Assembly (NCBI GenBank): GCA_001414485.1
Contig: LLEY01000023.1
Coordinates: forward strand, 1-64,000
Reading direction: 5' to 3'
DNA from: Calycina herbarum
Lineage: Eukaryota > Ascomycota > Leotiomycetes > Helotiales > Pezizellaceae
DNA: 64,000 bases
Below the pieces are notes generated by a model. The model worked only from the letters and a program-made list of their open reading frames with translations. It was not told the origin of the DNA and did no database searches. Positions 33,001-46,006 of the stretch are shown piece after piece. Position numbers and translations under genes: made by a program. Positions within the stretch are counted from its first letter, which is position 1; each line of letters starts with the position of its first letter.

Positions 33001-34469
33001 CGCTATAGTTAAGGACGCTTATCTGCTACTACCTAGCTAATACTTATAAGATAAGTTAGATAAGGTAGTATAATTTAGGAAACTAGATTAATAAAACACT
33101 TATAGACTTATATAAATAAAAGTTAGAGATAAATAGAAGATAGTATTTACCTTACTATTAGGTCTTTATAAATATATAGTTATACTATTTAGACTTTATA
33201 ATATACTAGCTATATATTAGAAATAAAATAATAATATTTTAAGAGATCTTCTAAGAGTAATAGTAATCTATTACCTAGATAATATCTTAATCTTCTTAGA
33301 AAAAGAAGAAGAATATAAGAGATATATTAAAGAAGTTTTATAATAACTTATAAAAGTAAATTCTTAGTTAAAGCTCTTGAAATACGAGTTTAGAGTAACT
33401 TAGACACTTTTTCTAAAATAGGTATTTAGTTTAGAGAAAATAGAAATAGATCTAGTAAAGATCTAAGATATCTTAAACTAGAAATTACTAGAGAATATAA
33501 AAGATATATAGTCTTTCCTTAGATTTATAAACTTTTATTATCTATTTATATAAGATAATATAAAGATTACTAAACTAATAATAGTACTAGTTAAGAAAGC
33601 TATTAAATTTATTTAGAATAAATAGACTAAGAACGCTTTTTAAAAGATTAAAGTAAGGTTTATAGAAAAACCTATTCTATATAACTTTAATATAGAAAAA
33701 CTAAGTATAATTAAAATAGATACTTTAGATATATTAGTAGGTACGATTTACCTATAACTAAATAAAAAGAGGAAACTTATATCTATTATATATTATTTAA
33801 AAATATTTAATCTAGTATAATAAAACTATAGTATCTTTAATAAAGAATTGCTTACTATAGTATTAGCTCTAGAATACTAGAGAATTTATTTATAGTTAGT
33901 AAAATACCTAGTTACGATTTTATCTAACTATAAGAACCTTAAGACGTTTATAATAACTAAGAAACTTATAACTAGATAGTTAGCTAGATAGGTAGAGATA
34001 TTAGAAGGATTTAACATCGTTATTTAATATATAAAGAGAACGTTAAATACTCGAGCTAATACTCTTAGCTAGAAACCTAGATATAAGAGAAACAAAGAGT
34101 ATAAGAAGATTATAATGTTTAAAACTCTTAAGAATAGAGACTTAGTACCTACTATATACGAAATAGTAGTAACGAACGATATCTAGATAGATAAAATTTA
34201 AAATATATATAAGAGTTATAACTAGTATATAAAAGGGAAATTATAGGTTCTTAGCTTATATATAAAAGAATTTATATAAGAATATTATACTATACCTGCT
34301 TATAAATACTAAGGAATTCGTAGAACTCTTTAGAGAATAAGATAATACTACTATATTAATCGATTATCTACGATAGTTAAGAAGGTAATAGTAGAGTATA
34401 ATACCTATACTAGGAATAAGGCTTCCTACTATACTCTTTATAGACAGATAAACACTACTCTAATACTAT
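30100..34469 (+). pseudogene. R1 gag-pol, 5' part (gag, protease, RT, RNase H, start of integrase)
   Basis: Heavily stop-ridden plus-strand frames. Gag ends in a ruined zinc knuckle (YYNYSLSSYRVNKYSKKKD near 30965, both first cysteines now Tyr). The protease motif reads LINSRATGNF (near 32275, catalytic Asp to Asn, Gly to Arg). RT carries KDAYLLLPS and YYLDNILIFLE (near 33271; the YLDD motif has become YLDN). RNase H shows IKIDTLDILVG and FNKELLTIVLALE. The integrase zinc-binding region begins near 34290. T2 interrupts at 34470. Confidence 0.85.
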
Positions 34470-34564
34470 AACGTGTTTTATCACTTGGCGAGCTATATCA
34501 CTTAGCGAGCTATTTTTCTCTACTACTAACTATCTAACTATAAGACGCGATTCTTTATATTAAA

Positions 34565-36229
34565 ATAACTTAAACATAAACAATTGAAGCTCGAATCACT
34601 CTTACGATCGAAGCAAAGCGAACGAACCCGCGTTTAAGCTAACGTAAGCTAGCAAAGCAGTTTAACATCCCTCGATCGACATTATAGTATAGAATAGCTG
34701 GTCGTACCTTATAGACAGACACCTAGTACGGGCAGCTGAATCTGACTCTAGTAGAAGAGGAGGCGATTGTTTAATATATTCTTAACTAAGATACTAGAGG
34801 GTTTTCGCCCCGGAGAGCGGATATATAAGATATAGCCGACCTTCTGATAAACAAGCGTGGTACGCGACGCGTCGGGAAGTGCTAGACCTCTCGCTTTATT
34901 CAACGACGACTAGAGCTTTCTACGCGTCTTTCTCGCGCCTACGACTACTAGAGAGCCCTCTTAGAAGATCCGGATATATTAAGCGCGTGGTTTCGATTAG
35001 TTACGAACATGTGTACAAAGTACGGGATCTAAGACTCCGATTTCTATAACTTCGACGAGACTAGCTTTATAATAGGTATAATCGGTAGAAAGACAGTCGT
35101 TACACGCTCTAATCAACAGTCTAATCCAAAGCTTATTTAGCCTAGTAATCGGGAATAGGCTATAGCAATTTATACGGTTATAGTAGACGGCTATATAGTG
35201 CCCCCTTTTCTATACGTTTAAGGTCGATTTCACCTTATACCTTAGTACTAGAATAGTAACATACTAGCGGATTAGGTTATTAAAACGACTTAAAACGGTT
35301 AGACTAATAATAATACAGGTTTAGAATAGCTTAAACACTTTAATTAAGCAACTCGGGCGCGTCGAGTTAGCCGTTATCGGATGCTTATATTAGACAGTTA
35401 TAAAAGCTACGTCAACGCCGAGTTCAACGAATACTATAAGGAAAACGATATAATACTACTATGCCTACCTTCTTATTCTTCGTACTTAACTTAGCCTCTT
35501 AACGTCGGCTTATTTAGCTCGTTAAAACAGGTATATAGTAACTAGATATCACGTCTAGTCCGGCTTTAAATTATATATATTACTAAGGACGAGTTCTTTC
35601 CTACGTTTAAAGTAGCCTTTACCGTAGTTTTTATAGAAAAAAACGTTAAAGGTAGCTTCCGAGGGTCTAGCCTAGTACCTTAGAACCTATAAGTAGTAAT
35701 ATCAAAGCTAGATATTCGTTTATAGACGCCTTCTCTCTATAGAACACCTCCTAGTTTACCCCGACCTTAGGTCTCCTAGACGCTAAAGAATGTAATTAAA
35801 GCTATTTCCTAGTCTACTCTAATTAAAGATCGGGTAGCTAAGTACTAGGGAAGCTCGCTAACTCCGATTATTACTATTATCGACTAGCTAGCAAAGGCTA
35901 TAGTCGCGATTAACTATAAGTTAACGCTTATAACTAATAGAATTAAGACGCTTAAAGAGGCAAATAAAGTCCTTTTAAAGCGGCGACGCGTGAAAAGAAC
36001 TCGTTTACAGGATTCTAGACTTCTTACTAGATCGTAGGTAGAGCAGCTTTTAAAGAATAAGAGCTTAGTTAAAGAAAAAAGACACGACGAAGATGTTAGT
36101 AAGGGTTCGTCGAAGCAGCGCTATATAACTGGTTAGGTCTATAGTATCTGCTGTAAACCTAGCTATAATATAAGAACCTGCTTAGAGGCTGTAGATATAT
36201 CTAGTTTATTAGACTCCGATTTAAATTAA
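34565..36229 (+). pseudogene. T2 transposase (pogo/Fot1-like), RIP-inactivated
   Basis: 554 codons from a former start (ATA at 34565) to TAA at 36227-36229. The N-terminus is a psq-type helix-turn-helix (RKLAKQFNIPRSTL), followed by a CENP-B-like domain (RRVGKCxTSRFIQRR). The first catalytic motif FYNFDETSFIIG (near 35044) keeps Asp-Glu. The second-Asp motif is RMLILDSYKSYVNAEF (near 35378), then a P-S-Y-S-S-Y-L-T block, and the Lys/Arg-rich C-terminus ends VDISSLLDSDLN. About 30 RIP-type stops break it. T3 sits in the TA of the stop codon, leaving TAA on both sides. Confidence 0.85.
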
Positions 36230-38087
36230 CGTGGTTTATTAGCACCTCGCTAATATTAGTACCTCGCCACTTTTCCTCTTATAATTTACTTTACTATACG
36301 ATAAATCAACTATAACTTATAAAATTTATTAAAACTAATTAGACTCTGATTAACTAGACATATCTATATCTTCTTAGCAGGTTCGCGTATTATAACCAGC
36401 TTTTCTATAAGTACTATAGTACCGCCTAGACAGTTGCCCCTCCTTCCGATTACCCCCCTCTATACGTAAGTCGCGTCGTACCTGCTTATCTATATCCTTC
36501 TAGGCTAAAATATCCTATATATCCTCTACTATAAGTGTACCCCCTTGACGGATACGAGTCTTTTTAGCTCTACAGCGTTTACTTAGGGCTTTATTTACTA
36601 CTCTAAGAGTGCGTACCTCAGTAGATAGAAGGGTTATCTCGTAGGCTATTCGCTCTATACCCTTTGCTAATATAGTAACTGTCTTAAAGAGTGGGGTTAG
36701 CGAGCTCCTCTAATAACGGGCAATTCGATTTCGAACAAGAGTTAATTATAAAAGAGCTTTGGTCGGGTTAGAAGGGGTCTAGGACACCTAAGAGAGGGAG
36801 TTAGCACTAGACAGCCGAGGGGGAGTTAGAGTCCGTAACCTCACGTTAAGCTTTGAAAGCACTACTTATAGGTTAAAAGGCACTAGGCCAGCTCTACGGA
36901 ATCCAGCTTTAGCGTTTTAGACTATTATTAACTCTAAATACGCTGCTTTAAAGGCTAGAAAGAACTTAACCTTAGTAATATAGTTGATATAAGCCTTAAT
37001 AAAAGTCTTAATTTAACGACTATACGCCTGTTTTAATATACTAAAACATCCGACATCGAGTAGCTAGGTTAAATAAGAAGAGTAAGGAAGTAGTCTAAGA
37101 GTTATAATGTTATATACCTTATAGTACTCTTAGAATTCGGCGGATTCGTAACTCTTATACCTATCAAGGACTAGTATACGGTATAGACCCTTTACTCGAC
37201 TAGTAGTATACTTATCGAAGTGTTATAGCTATTCTAGACCTGTCTCGTTATTAGTCTATCTATTACTTATAGGTTTAATTACCTAATCGTTCGAAAGGTC
37301 GCCTTTAGTATACTAATTCGCGAGATAATTCTTCTCTTAAACTACTAAAAATGGAGGCATACTCTAACCTTCGCTATTAATATAAGCAATTGCCGTAGCC
37401 TATTCCCGATTACCTAGCTGAACTGCCTTGCCTCTGCCACGCTAATCGGCATATGTAACTACTATTGTAGGGCAGATAACACCTATTATAAAGCCCGTCT
37501 TATCGAAGTTATAGAAGTCGTAATCTAAAACACTGTATTTTGCTCTTATATTCTCTACTAGTCGAAACCACGCGCTAATTAGCTTAGGATCTTCGTACAA
37601 GGCCCTTTGGAAGTTATAAACGTGATTAAAACGCGTCTTTAAGGCTGGTTGTTGTTATACGAATCGATACGCCTAGAGCTTCCTAACACGTTTCCCTTTC
37701 TACGATTTAAGAATATAATTTGCTATATCTTCTACGCTAGCTAACCGAGGCGCAAACCCTCTAGAATCTAGGTCGAGTATATATTAAAGAAGTACTAACT
37801 CTTCTAATTCGGTTAATTTCTGATTAGGAGGTCGGCGTTTGCTGAGAGTAGTTCGTCCGTTTATTCTATTACAAAGTATAGAACGTGGCACGTTATAGAG
37901 TTTCGTAGTAGTCGTAGAGTTAAGTCTTTTAGTAGTTCGGATAGCCTTGATAGCTAGAATAATTCGTGCTTCTTAGGTTTAAATAGGCATTATAGTTGGT
38001 GAGAAATCGCGTATCAAAGTTAGAGAGTAAATAATAAGAGGAAAAGTAGCGAGGTACTAATATTAGCAAGGTGCTGATAAACCACGT
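36229..38087 (-). mobile_element. T3: pogo-like transposon (1,859 bp) nested in T2
   Basis: The left end ACGTGGTTTATTAGCACCTC at 36229 is inverted at the right, ending ACCACGT at 38087, with TA at 36227-36228 and 38088-38089. The TIR is about 50 bp, with two 17-bp units (ATTAGCACCTCGCTAAT type) at each end and an ACTTTTCC border. The orientation is opposite to T2. The same subfamily is seen again at 63435 (T5). Confidence 0.92.
36335..37990 (-). pseudogene. T3 transposase (pogo/Fot1-like), RIP-inactivated
   Basis: ATG at 37990 (preserved) and one frame of 551 codons to TAG at 36335, with TAG/TAA stops only. Landmarks: EARIILAIKAIRTTKRLN, RLASVEDIANYILKS, LISAWFRLVENIRAKYS, first catalytic motif YNFDKTGFIIGV (near 37510), second RILVLDRYKSYESAEF (near 37160), and a basic C-terminus with HKKTRIRQG-like stretches. 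Former Trp and Gln codons account for the stops seen. Confidence 0.85.
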
Positions 38088-38417
38088 TAACTGTTTTAAG
38101 CTTAATTTAGTAGTGTTATAGGGTTTAGTAGTTAGGAGGTCTGGAAAAGTAGCTTACTAAGTAATATAGCTCGCTAAGTAATAAAACACGTTAGATACTT
38201 TAGAAATTAATATCTATAGATTTTATTATTAAATTACTAAAATCTAAAGATCTAATAATAAGAGTTAAGTATAACTTAATCCTAGTTATTATAGAACGAC
38301 TTATAAAGTATATAATTCTAATAGTATATATAGAGTTAAGTATAGCTAAGAAATTAGTATTTATATTTCTTAGAAAAGTAGTCTTAAGATATAGACTATC
38401 TAAAGAAATACTCTTAG

Positions 38418-38746
38418 TATTACGGACCTGGCCACCGCCGAGCACGTGACTCGCGTACGGCTGCTCGCCGGCGTCCGCAAAGCCTGCTATTCCTAGCCTG
38501 GCCTAGAACTATTCCTACCTAGGCTAGGAACTATTTCTACAAACGGATCGACATTCCTATAACTTATCGATTCCTTAGCTATCTCTATATTATAGGACCT
38601 CTAGAAGTCTCCTCTTTCCTTCTCTTCTCTTCTATAGCTTTAGATCTTTAATTAAACCACCTCTTACTTCTCTGATTATCTACTACACCTATATATGCTA
38701 TAGGTAAGAATAACTACCAGAGGGCTAGCAGATTAGGTTTGTTATA
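38418..38746 (+). repeat. C1 5' LTR (329 bp)
   Basis: Starts TATTACGGACCTGG and ends TTTGTTATA. Compared with the 3' LTR there are about 15 differences and, as far as I can align by eye, every one is a C/T or G/A transition. Confidence 0.95.
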
Positions 38747-38965
38747 TTATCTAAAGCTCTCTTCTTCTCTCTATTTACTACTGCTCCTAGGAAGGATTAG
38801 AATATCCGTTGCGATTCTAACACGACACCTACAGTCTATATAGACCGCCCGTAGATGCTACCGGCGCCTTATACAGCCCCGCGTACCCGCGCCCACCACC
38901 GCACATAAGAGCCTAGGGCTCTTCTACCTATACCCTCTGTCCTTACAACTGAGTCGTCTACAACG

Positions 38966-39934
38966 ATGTCTGCCGACCAGCCTACGGACGCTCAACAGCT
39001 CGCTATAGCCCTGGAACAGGTCCGCCTACTACGAGAACAACTAGACAACGTCTATACCCCTCTACGAGGGAATACCCTGTCTAAAACTAGACAACATAGG
39101 TCGTTTACGGTCAAGCTTAAGGATACTAAGCCTCTAACAGATAGCTTGTCTCTAACCTTCGACAACTAGAAGATCTAGATTAAGAACAAGTTCCTTATCA
39201 ACGCCTCTATGTTTAAGCTAGAGGAAGCAAAGATAGCTTACGTTTTTAACCGTATAGCTGATATTACTTAGAAGCATCTCACGCCCCGTTACTAGAAGGG
39301 ACCTAAGCTGTTTCAGTCTATAAAAGAAATGATCGTATATCTTACAGATATCCTAGAGAACCTGTTCGAAGCGTAAGACGCCTGTATCGAATTCCGCTAG
39401 CTCGTTATAAGAGATAACGAGACTTTCGCAATCTTCTATACTCGCTTCTTATACCTTACAGGCACTAGACGGATCCCGACAGACGACTTACAGCCTAACT
39501 TGTATAACAAGCTTACGCTACCTCTATAACAGTCCGTCTTACTATTCTTAGACGTCCTACTTATAAGTACGGCTCTAGTAAACAAGTGTCGACTTGTTAA
39601 CAAGAACTTACGAAGACTTTAGCTCCGTAGAAGCAACTTACAGACCGCTCGTCTTATCCCCCGGCCCGTAACTGCTACTACTACCTCCCGCCTAGCTGGA
39701 ACTTTTACTACTACTTAAACTACGTTCTATATAACCTCCCCTACCCCGGCCCCCCGCCTTTACAGACTATTACGTAAACCAACGCCTGCTTGTAAGGAAC
39801 CGGACGACGCCTGCTTCAAGTGTAAGAGAACTAGGCACTATGCCCGCGAATGCCCTAAGAACTCTAAGCCTATTACGGACGTTAATAAGCTTGCGGAGCC
39901 TACGTCCGACTTAGAACAGTCGGAAAACGACTAA
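38966..39934 (+). pseudogene. C1 gag, with intact CCHC zinc knuckle
   Basis: ATG at 38966 starts MSADQPTDAQQLAIAL, a predicted helical N-terminus. The frame is stopped at 39167 (TAG for Trp) and several later points, but continues to the zinc knuckle CFKCKRTRHYARECPKN at 39812 (C-x2-C-x4-H-x4-C, all ligands present). It ends SEND with TAA at 39932. Gag of this type binds the element RNA and forms particles. Confidence 0.85.
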
Positions 39935-39999
39935 GTCTAGGGAAAGTCTCCCCCCTAGGCTTACTTTACCGAGGTCCTGGCTAGTTAGCCATCGATCTA

Positions 40000-42900
40000 A
40001 GTTAGCTACTTAGAGGAAAACAGTTTACAGTCTCTTATAACTTAGTTTTCAATAGATATAGATTTAAAACCTCTGCTCTAGCTGATACTAGAGTAAACAG
40101 CTTTGTACTTATTAGTACAAAGTTCGCTTAGAGGCTAGCTCGCTTCTTCCCTTTAACTATTTATACTCTTCCTACTTCTATTACAGTTCGCGGCTTCGAC
40201 GGACAGAGTCGACAGTCCGCGGACCGCTATATTGTTCTTTACTTATATATAGACGGCCGTAAACAGTATAACGTCTCTATAGTCCTCCTTAATACTAGCT
40301 ATCAGGACCTTATTCTTAGGCGTACATGGTTTAACTAGCTTAACGTATAACTTAACCCCCGCCAGCGACGACTTATATAGCCCGCGGATCTCCCTTCTTC
40401 TCCTAACCTTGTCCGGCTACGCCTCCTAGATCCTAGGATCCTATAGACTCGGCTCTTAAACCTAGATTACTAAGCTGACGCGGATCGCCGCGATCAGGCC
40501 CTAGAAGAACAGGTCGTACGTAAATACTAGGAAGACCTACAACTGTCTATAAGCCTTGTCGACGAGCTGCTAGTCCCTCGGATCCTAGCGCGCTCGCCTA
40601 CTACACCCCTAGCCGTACGTCACAGCGAGTACTAGGACCGCTAAAACAACTTACGAAATATAAACCGCGCTCTTACAGGTTTAGATATCTATAAAGCCTC
40701 TATAGTACGCCTGAAACGTGTACGCCTCGACCTACCACCGGTAGACATCGCTGTTATCGGTGCTGCTATATACCGCCGTAACCTATAAGACACTGAAGCT
40801 ACGGCCTTTAGTACCTCTCTTTATAAGATCGATTACTTAATAGAAAAAAAGCTTATAAATTAAAAAGACAACTTATAGGTCTAAGAAAGCCTCCCCGGAG
40901 CCTACTAGGATCTTATAGACGTTTTCTCTAAAGCTACGTTCGATACTCTTCTCCCTCGTCGCTTATATAACTATAAGATCGAACTTATAGACGGGAACGT
41001 AGACGACTTATCTTATAGCCCCCTCCGCCACCAGTCAACGGACAAGCTCCGGGCTATAAAACAATACCTTATTAAGAACCTTTATAAAGGTTTTATTAAG
41101 ACTAGCTAAGCCCTCTTTATAGCCCCGATTCTCTTTGTTAAGAAGTCTAATAGCTCTCTACAGTTTTATATTAATTACTATAAGCTAAATAACCTAACCT
41201 ATAAAGACTAGTATCCTCTTCTGTTAATCGACGAAACTCTTACTCGTCTAGGCAAGGCTCGCATCTTTATAAAGCTAGATATACAACAAGCTTTTCACTA
41301 GATTCGGATTAACCCTAAGTCTAAGGAACTAACAACGTTCCAGACCTGTTATAGAGCCTACAAGTATAAAGTTATACCTTTTAGACTAACTAACAGACCT
41401 ATAACATATCAACGGTTTATAAACGACGTACTCTTTAACTATTTAGACGACTTTTATACTACCTACCTTAACAATATTCTTATTTACTCCGAGAACGAGC
41501 TAGACTATTAAGAACACGTCTATAAGGTCCTTTTACAGCTTCGTAAAGCTGGCTTACAAGCTAATATTAAGAAATCTAAGTTTAACGTTACTTATACGAA
41601 GTACCTAGGCTTCTACATAAGCACTAATAGGATTAAAGTAGACCCAGAAAAGACAGAAACGATCCGTAACTAGGAACGCCCTATTACAGTCCGTAGTGTT
41701 CAGTCCTTTCTTAGCTTTTATAACTTCTACTAGAAGTTTATTCTCAACTACAGACGAGTCGTACGCCCGTTAACAGCCCTAACTCGTAAAGACCAGCCGT
41801 TTCAGTAGACACCTGCTTATCAGGACGCCTTCTCCGAGCTGAAGGCCCGGCTTATTAATACACCTCTTCTTATACACTTTAATCCGTAATACGAGTCTAT
41901 AGTTAAGACCGATTCCTCTAACGGCGTCCTTAGCAGTATACTCCTTTAGTTACAGCCGAGTTAAGAGTAGCACCCTATAGCTTACTTCTCTAAGATAATA
42001 ATACCTACTAAGATTAACTACCTAATTCATAATAAAGAGATACTAGCTATTATACGTTCTCTAGAAGCCTAGAGACCTGAGCTCAAAGGGTCTCTACACT
42101 AGATATAGGTCGTTTTAGACTATAAAGCTCTCGAGTACTTTATAACAACTAAAGCCTTATCTAGCCGACAAGCCCGCTAGGCTAAAACCCTCTCTCGATT
42201 TAACTTCCTACTTACTTATAAGCCTGGTAGCTAGAATCGAGCAGATTCCCTTACTCGCCGAGACTAAGAAGCAGATAGTTAAATAGCAATAAAGATATCT
42301 ACTCGTATACAAGTCCTCTTACGACCCGAGAATCTCGACTCGCGGATTATTACAGACCTAGACTTAGACCCTTCCGTAGATATTACACCCGTTAGAGTAG
42401 CCGACGGACTACACGACTTAATTAACGATATCCTATAAGCCAATCGTACAAGTACGGGCCTTAACGCTCTCCGCCAGTACGCTACGGACGAACGCCCCGG
42501 CTGGACAACCTGTAACAGCCTCCTACTATACCAAGAACGGCTTATCCTGCCTAAGAACGACGATCTCAAAGTACGCTTACTAAGCGAGGTTTACAATCAA
42601 GTCTCGGTAGCCCACCCTAGACAATCTAAGACCCTAAAGCTAGTTACAGACCGCTACTACTAGCCGCACCTTCGTTTAGATATACAACGATTCGTCCGTA
42701 ACTACCAGACCTGCCGTCGCTCTTATATGCCGCGAGACCGCCCCCCTAGACTCCTCAACCCCTTGCCTATCCTAGATCGCCTATAGCAACATATATTAGT
42801 TAATTTTAAGGAATTCCCTCCTAATAAGTCTAGGATAGATATAATTATTATCTTTATCTACTAGCTAAGTAAGAGATCTGTCTCTATCCCTTACCTAAAG

Positions 42901-43962
42901 ACTACGGACGTAAAAAAGACTACGCGAATCTACCTCGACCGCGTATAGCGCTATTATAGACCGTCAGATACTATTATCTCTAACCGCGGTCTATAATTCG
43001 TCTTAGAGTTCTAGCAAGAGTTTAACTAGATTCTAGAGACTAAGATCAAGCTATCCATAGCCGTATACGTATAAACCGACGGTTAAACTAAGAATATAAA
43101 CCAGTAGATTAACCAACGCCTTCGCCTGTTTATAAACTACTATCAGGATAACTAGTCTAAACTAATGCCGATTATAGACTACGCTTAAGCTACACTTCCC
43201 CAGGACTCGACGACTCTTCTGCCTATACAAATCGAGCTTGGTTATATACCACGTACCAGCTTTGATTAGGTCCGCTAGAGCTCGGAAGAGCTAATAAGCG
43301 TCTGTAAACAGCTTTCACGAGACGAAGCAGTTGCGTACGCAACCTGTATACATAGCGCCTAGGAAACCGCCCGTAAGGGAATCGAGGCTGCTTAGGAACG
43401 CCAGCGTAAGCAAGTAAACAAGCACTGGCGACTAGTAGACTTTACTACGGGCGACAAGGTCTACGTATCAACAAAGACGTGGAATATAGACCGCCTAAGC
43501 CGTAAGCTCGACCAGCAGATGGCTGGTCTATATATAGTCCTAGAAAAGGTTAGAAACGCTTTCTAGGTCGACCTGCCTCCGACAATTAAAATATAGCCTA
43601 TAATCTCTATAGACAAGCTTCGCAAAGCTTCTAACAATCCGCTACTAGGCCAGCTACAGGAACCAGGACTGCCTATTATAGTTAACGAGCATAACGAATA
43701 GGATGTAGACTAAGTACTAGTCTCTAGAGGCTATTATAGAAAATTATAATACCAGGTTTAATAGGTATAAAGCGAGCCAGACCCGGCCTAGTACCTAGCT
43801 TCTGACTTTATAAGCTGCTTATATAAGCTTTAAGAGTTTCACGCTCTAAATCCTTCTCTCCTAGGGCCTCCTAGGTACTTAGTAGAATGGTTATAGAGCT
43901 AGGAAGATGGTATAGACGAGCCGGAATATTATAAGGACGAGGATAAATTACCTGTAAGGTAG
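40000..43962 (+). pseudogene. C1 pol (protease, RT, RNase H, integrase, chromodomain)
   Basis: Pol lies in the -1 frame relative to gag, as in Ty3/gypsy elements that use a -1 shift. Protease begins ADTRVNSFVLI (40081; the usual DTG/DSG is now DTR). RT reads ARIFIKLDIQQAFH (near 41260) and TYLNNILIYSE (41461; YLDD changed to YLNN). RNase H shows VKTDSSNGVL. Integrase has the zinc-binding HPRQSKTL...CRRSY part and SNRGLQF-like motif. The C-terminal chromodomain is VLVSRGYYRKL to YLASDF (about 43710-43810), which targets such elements to heterochromatin. Stops are TAG/TAA at former Trp/Gln. Confidence 0.88.
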
Positions 43963-44008
43963 TAGGTTCAGAGCTCGCGGGCGAGCTCTACTCAAAGGGG
44001 GGGGGTAA

Positions 44009-44337
44009 TGTTACGGACCTGGCCACCGCCGAGCACGTGACTCGCGTACGGCTGCTCGCCGGCGTCCGCAAAGCCTGCTATTCCTAGCCTAGCCTAGAAC
44101 CATTCCTACCTAGGCTAGGAACCATTTCTACAAACGGATCGACATTCCTATAACTTATCGATTCCTTAGCTATCTCTATATTATAGGACCTCTAGAAGTC
44201 TCCTCTTTCCTTCTCTTCTCTTCTATAGCTTTAGATCTTCAATTAAACCACCTCTTACTTCTCTAATTATCCGCTACACCTGTGTATACTACAGGTAAGG
44301 ATAACTACCAGAGGGCTAGCAGATTAGGTTTGTCACA
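44009..44337 (+). repeat. C1 3' LTR (329 bp)
   Basis: Starts TGTTACGGACCTGG, ends TTTGTCACA. It keeps more of the ancestral CA/TG dinucleotides than the 5' copy. Preceded by the polypurine tract at 43991-44005. Confidence 0.95.
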
Positions 44338-44342
44338 CTTAG

Positions 44343-45832
44343 ATAGAGACAAACTCTTTACCTTTAAATTTTAGATCGCTCTTATAGAACGATTAAGTAT
44401 AAAAAGAAAGCTTTTAATAGCTTTCTACTCTTAAATAAATAGAGGAAACGAACGGATAAATTAAGTAGTTAAAATATACCTTTGTTATTATATAAACTAC
44501 TAGTAAAACAACTAAGTAGAACTGCTGCCTTTAGCATAGTTCGTCTATAATAGTTTAGTAATAGAAATAACACTTATTATACTATTCTATACTAACTTTA
44601 GATATAAATTATTAGTATATTAAGAACTACTATCTACAACTATTAATAACTAACTTACTTATATTTAAGTATTAAAAATTAAAAATCTATATAAGAAACT
44701 TATAGAGAACTTATAATTTATAATAGAAAGAAATATATACTACTATAATAAACGACGTAGTTAAGAGCTAATACTAAAAGAGAGAGATAAAGTCTACTTA
44801 ATATAAAAAAACATTAATATAAAAAGACTAAGTAATAAACTAGATTATAAAAAACTTAGACTATTTAAAATTAAATAAGTTAAGAGACTTTTAAATTATA
44901 AACTAGCGCTACTAAAGATAATAAACATCTACCTAGTATTCTATATATCCTTACTTAAACTAGTACTACTAGAAGCACTACCGGCTCTACTTATAGAAAT
45001 TCAACTAGTAAACCTAAACATCGAGTACGAAGTTAAGAGGATTCTTAACTATAAACTTATTAGAGGATAAGTTAAGTATCTAATTAAATAGTTAGATTAC
45101 TTATACTTAGAAAACACTTAGGAGCTAAGAAGTAATCTTAACTATTGCTTAGTAGAACTTTAGAAGTTCTATTAGGAAAACCTAGGTTTACCTATATTTC
45201 GTAGTCTAAAGGAAAGACTACGAGGAAGGCTAGGTTAAGAACTATCTCAGATTAAGAATCAGTAGGAATAGACAGGGCTGTTAGATAGGCAACCTCTGCC
45301 TCCCGCTGCTCTTATTCCTCTCTTTCTTTCTCTTTCTCTTTCTTTTCTACCTCCTTAGTAGTGTTAAGTTTATTAAGAAAACAAAGTCCTTAATAAGACA
45401 TTTTACGTTGCCTTTCTTTAAGAAAGGCCTTCTACTTTTATAACTATAGAATCTTCGCTATTACCTTCTCCTCCTCTCTATCTAGCTTCTCCTCTTGTTT
45501 TTTAATAGAAGATCAGTCGCTAGTATAGAGAATGTTCTTCTTTTAGACATCGTTAGTTCTATTATATTTCAGCTTCGACTAAACGTATTTAGAATATTAA
45601 GAAGATTAGGAGATGTTAATAAAACATCTACGTTTTTAAGAAACGTAGTAAGAATATAATAATATTTTATTATAAACTATTTTAATACTTTTTATAAGAA
45701 GTATTCGTTTTTCTTTCTTCTTTTATATAAGATAGGATATAATAGAAAGAAAAGGATACTACTAGTACTCTAACTAAGTTTCTTAGCTTATACTTAAGTA
45801 TAAAGATATACTAAGCTAAGAAGAGGATAGTA
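44343..45832 (+). pseudogene. R1 gag-pol, 3' part (integrase C-terminus and chromodomain)
   Basis: Continues the R1 frame after C1. A chromodomain is recognisable near 45020-45170: IEYEVKRILNYKLIRGQ and VKYLI, then DYLYLENTQELRSNLNYC. A Gln/Pro-rich tail follows. The R1 polypurine tract lies just before 45833. Stops are TAG/TAA. Confidence 0.75.
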
Positions 45833-46006
45833 TTATAAATCACGTTATATATAGTAAGTAGTCTAGACAGCGCTCTAATAGGATAAGGTACGATATCTAG
45901 GAAATAGAAGGTAATATAAGAGGGAATTAGTAATATAAAGGTATTTAGGTATTCTAGGATCTTACTATTAAATAACCGTTGGTAGTTACGTAATAGATCT
46001 TCTTAG
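45833..46006 (+). repeat. R1 3' LTR, left fragment
   Basis: The first 174 bp of the R LTR, ending CTTAG where R2 inserted. The remainder resumes at 52750. Confidence 0.88.

Larger units (their letters stand above)
34471..38191 (+). mobile_element. T2: pogo-like transposon inserted in R1 and itself split by T3
   Basis: The left end ACGTGTTTTATCACTTGGCG at 34471 and the inverse ATAAAACACGT ending at 38191 are flanked by TA (34469-34470 and 38192-38193). Without T3 and its extra TA the element is 1,860 bp. Both ends carry two 17-bp units (ATCACTTRGCGAGCTAT type) followed by a CTTTTC border. The uninterrupted site is visible in R2 at 50574-50590, where the same R sequence continues across TA. 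Confidence 0.9.
38418..44337 (+). mobile_element. C1: complete Ty3/gypsy chromovirus (5,920 bp) nested in R1
   Basis: LTRs at 38418-38746 and 44009-44337, each 329 bp, with CTTAG duplicated at 38413-38417 and 44338-44342. The empty site in R2 (50813-50817) has a single CTTAG. The interior holds gag with an intact zinc knuckle, protease, RT, RNase H, integrase and chromodomain. A CTCAAAGGGGGGGGG polypurine tract lies just before the 3' LTR. It is less damaged than R1, so it is the younger of the two. Confidence 0.95.

Noticed and set aside
42279..42569. 96-codon minus-strand ORF in C1
   Set aside because: It is the antisense of the C1 integrase coding region and has no motifs of its own.
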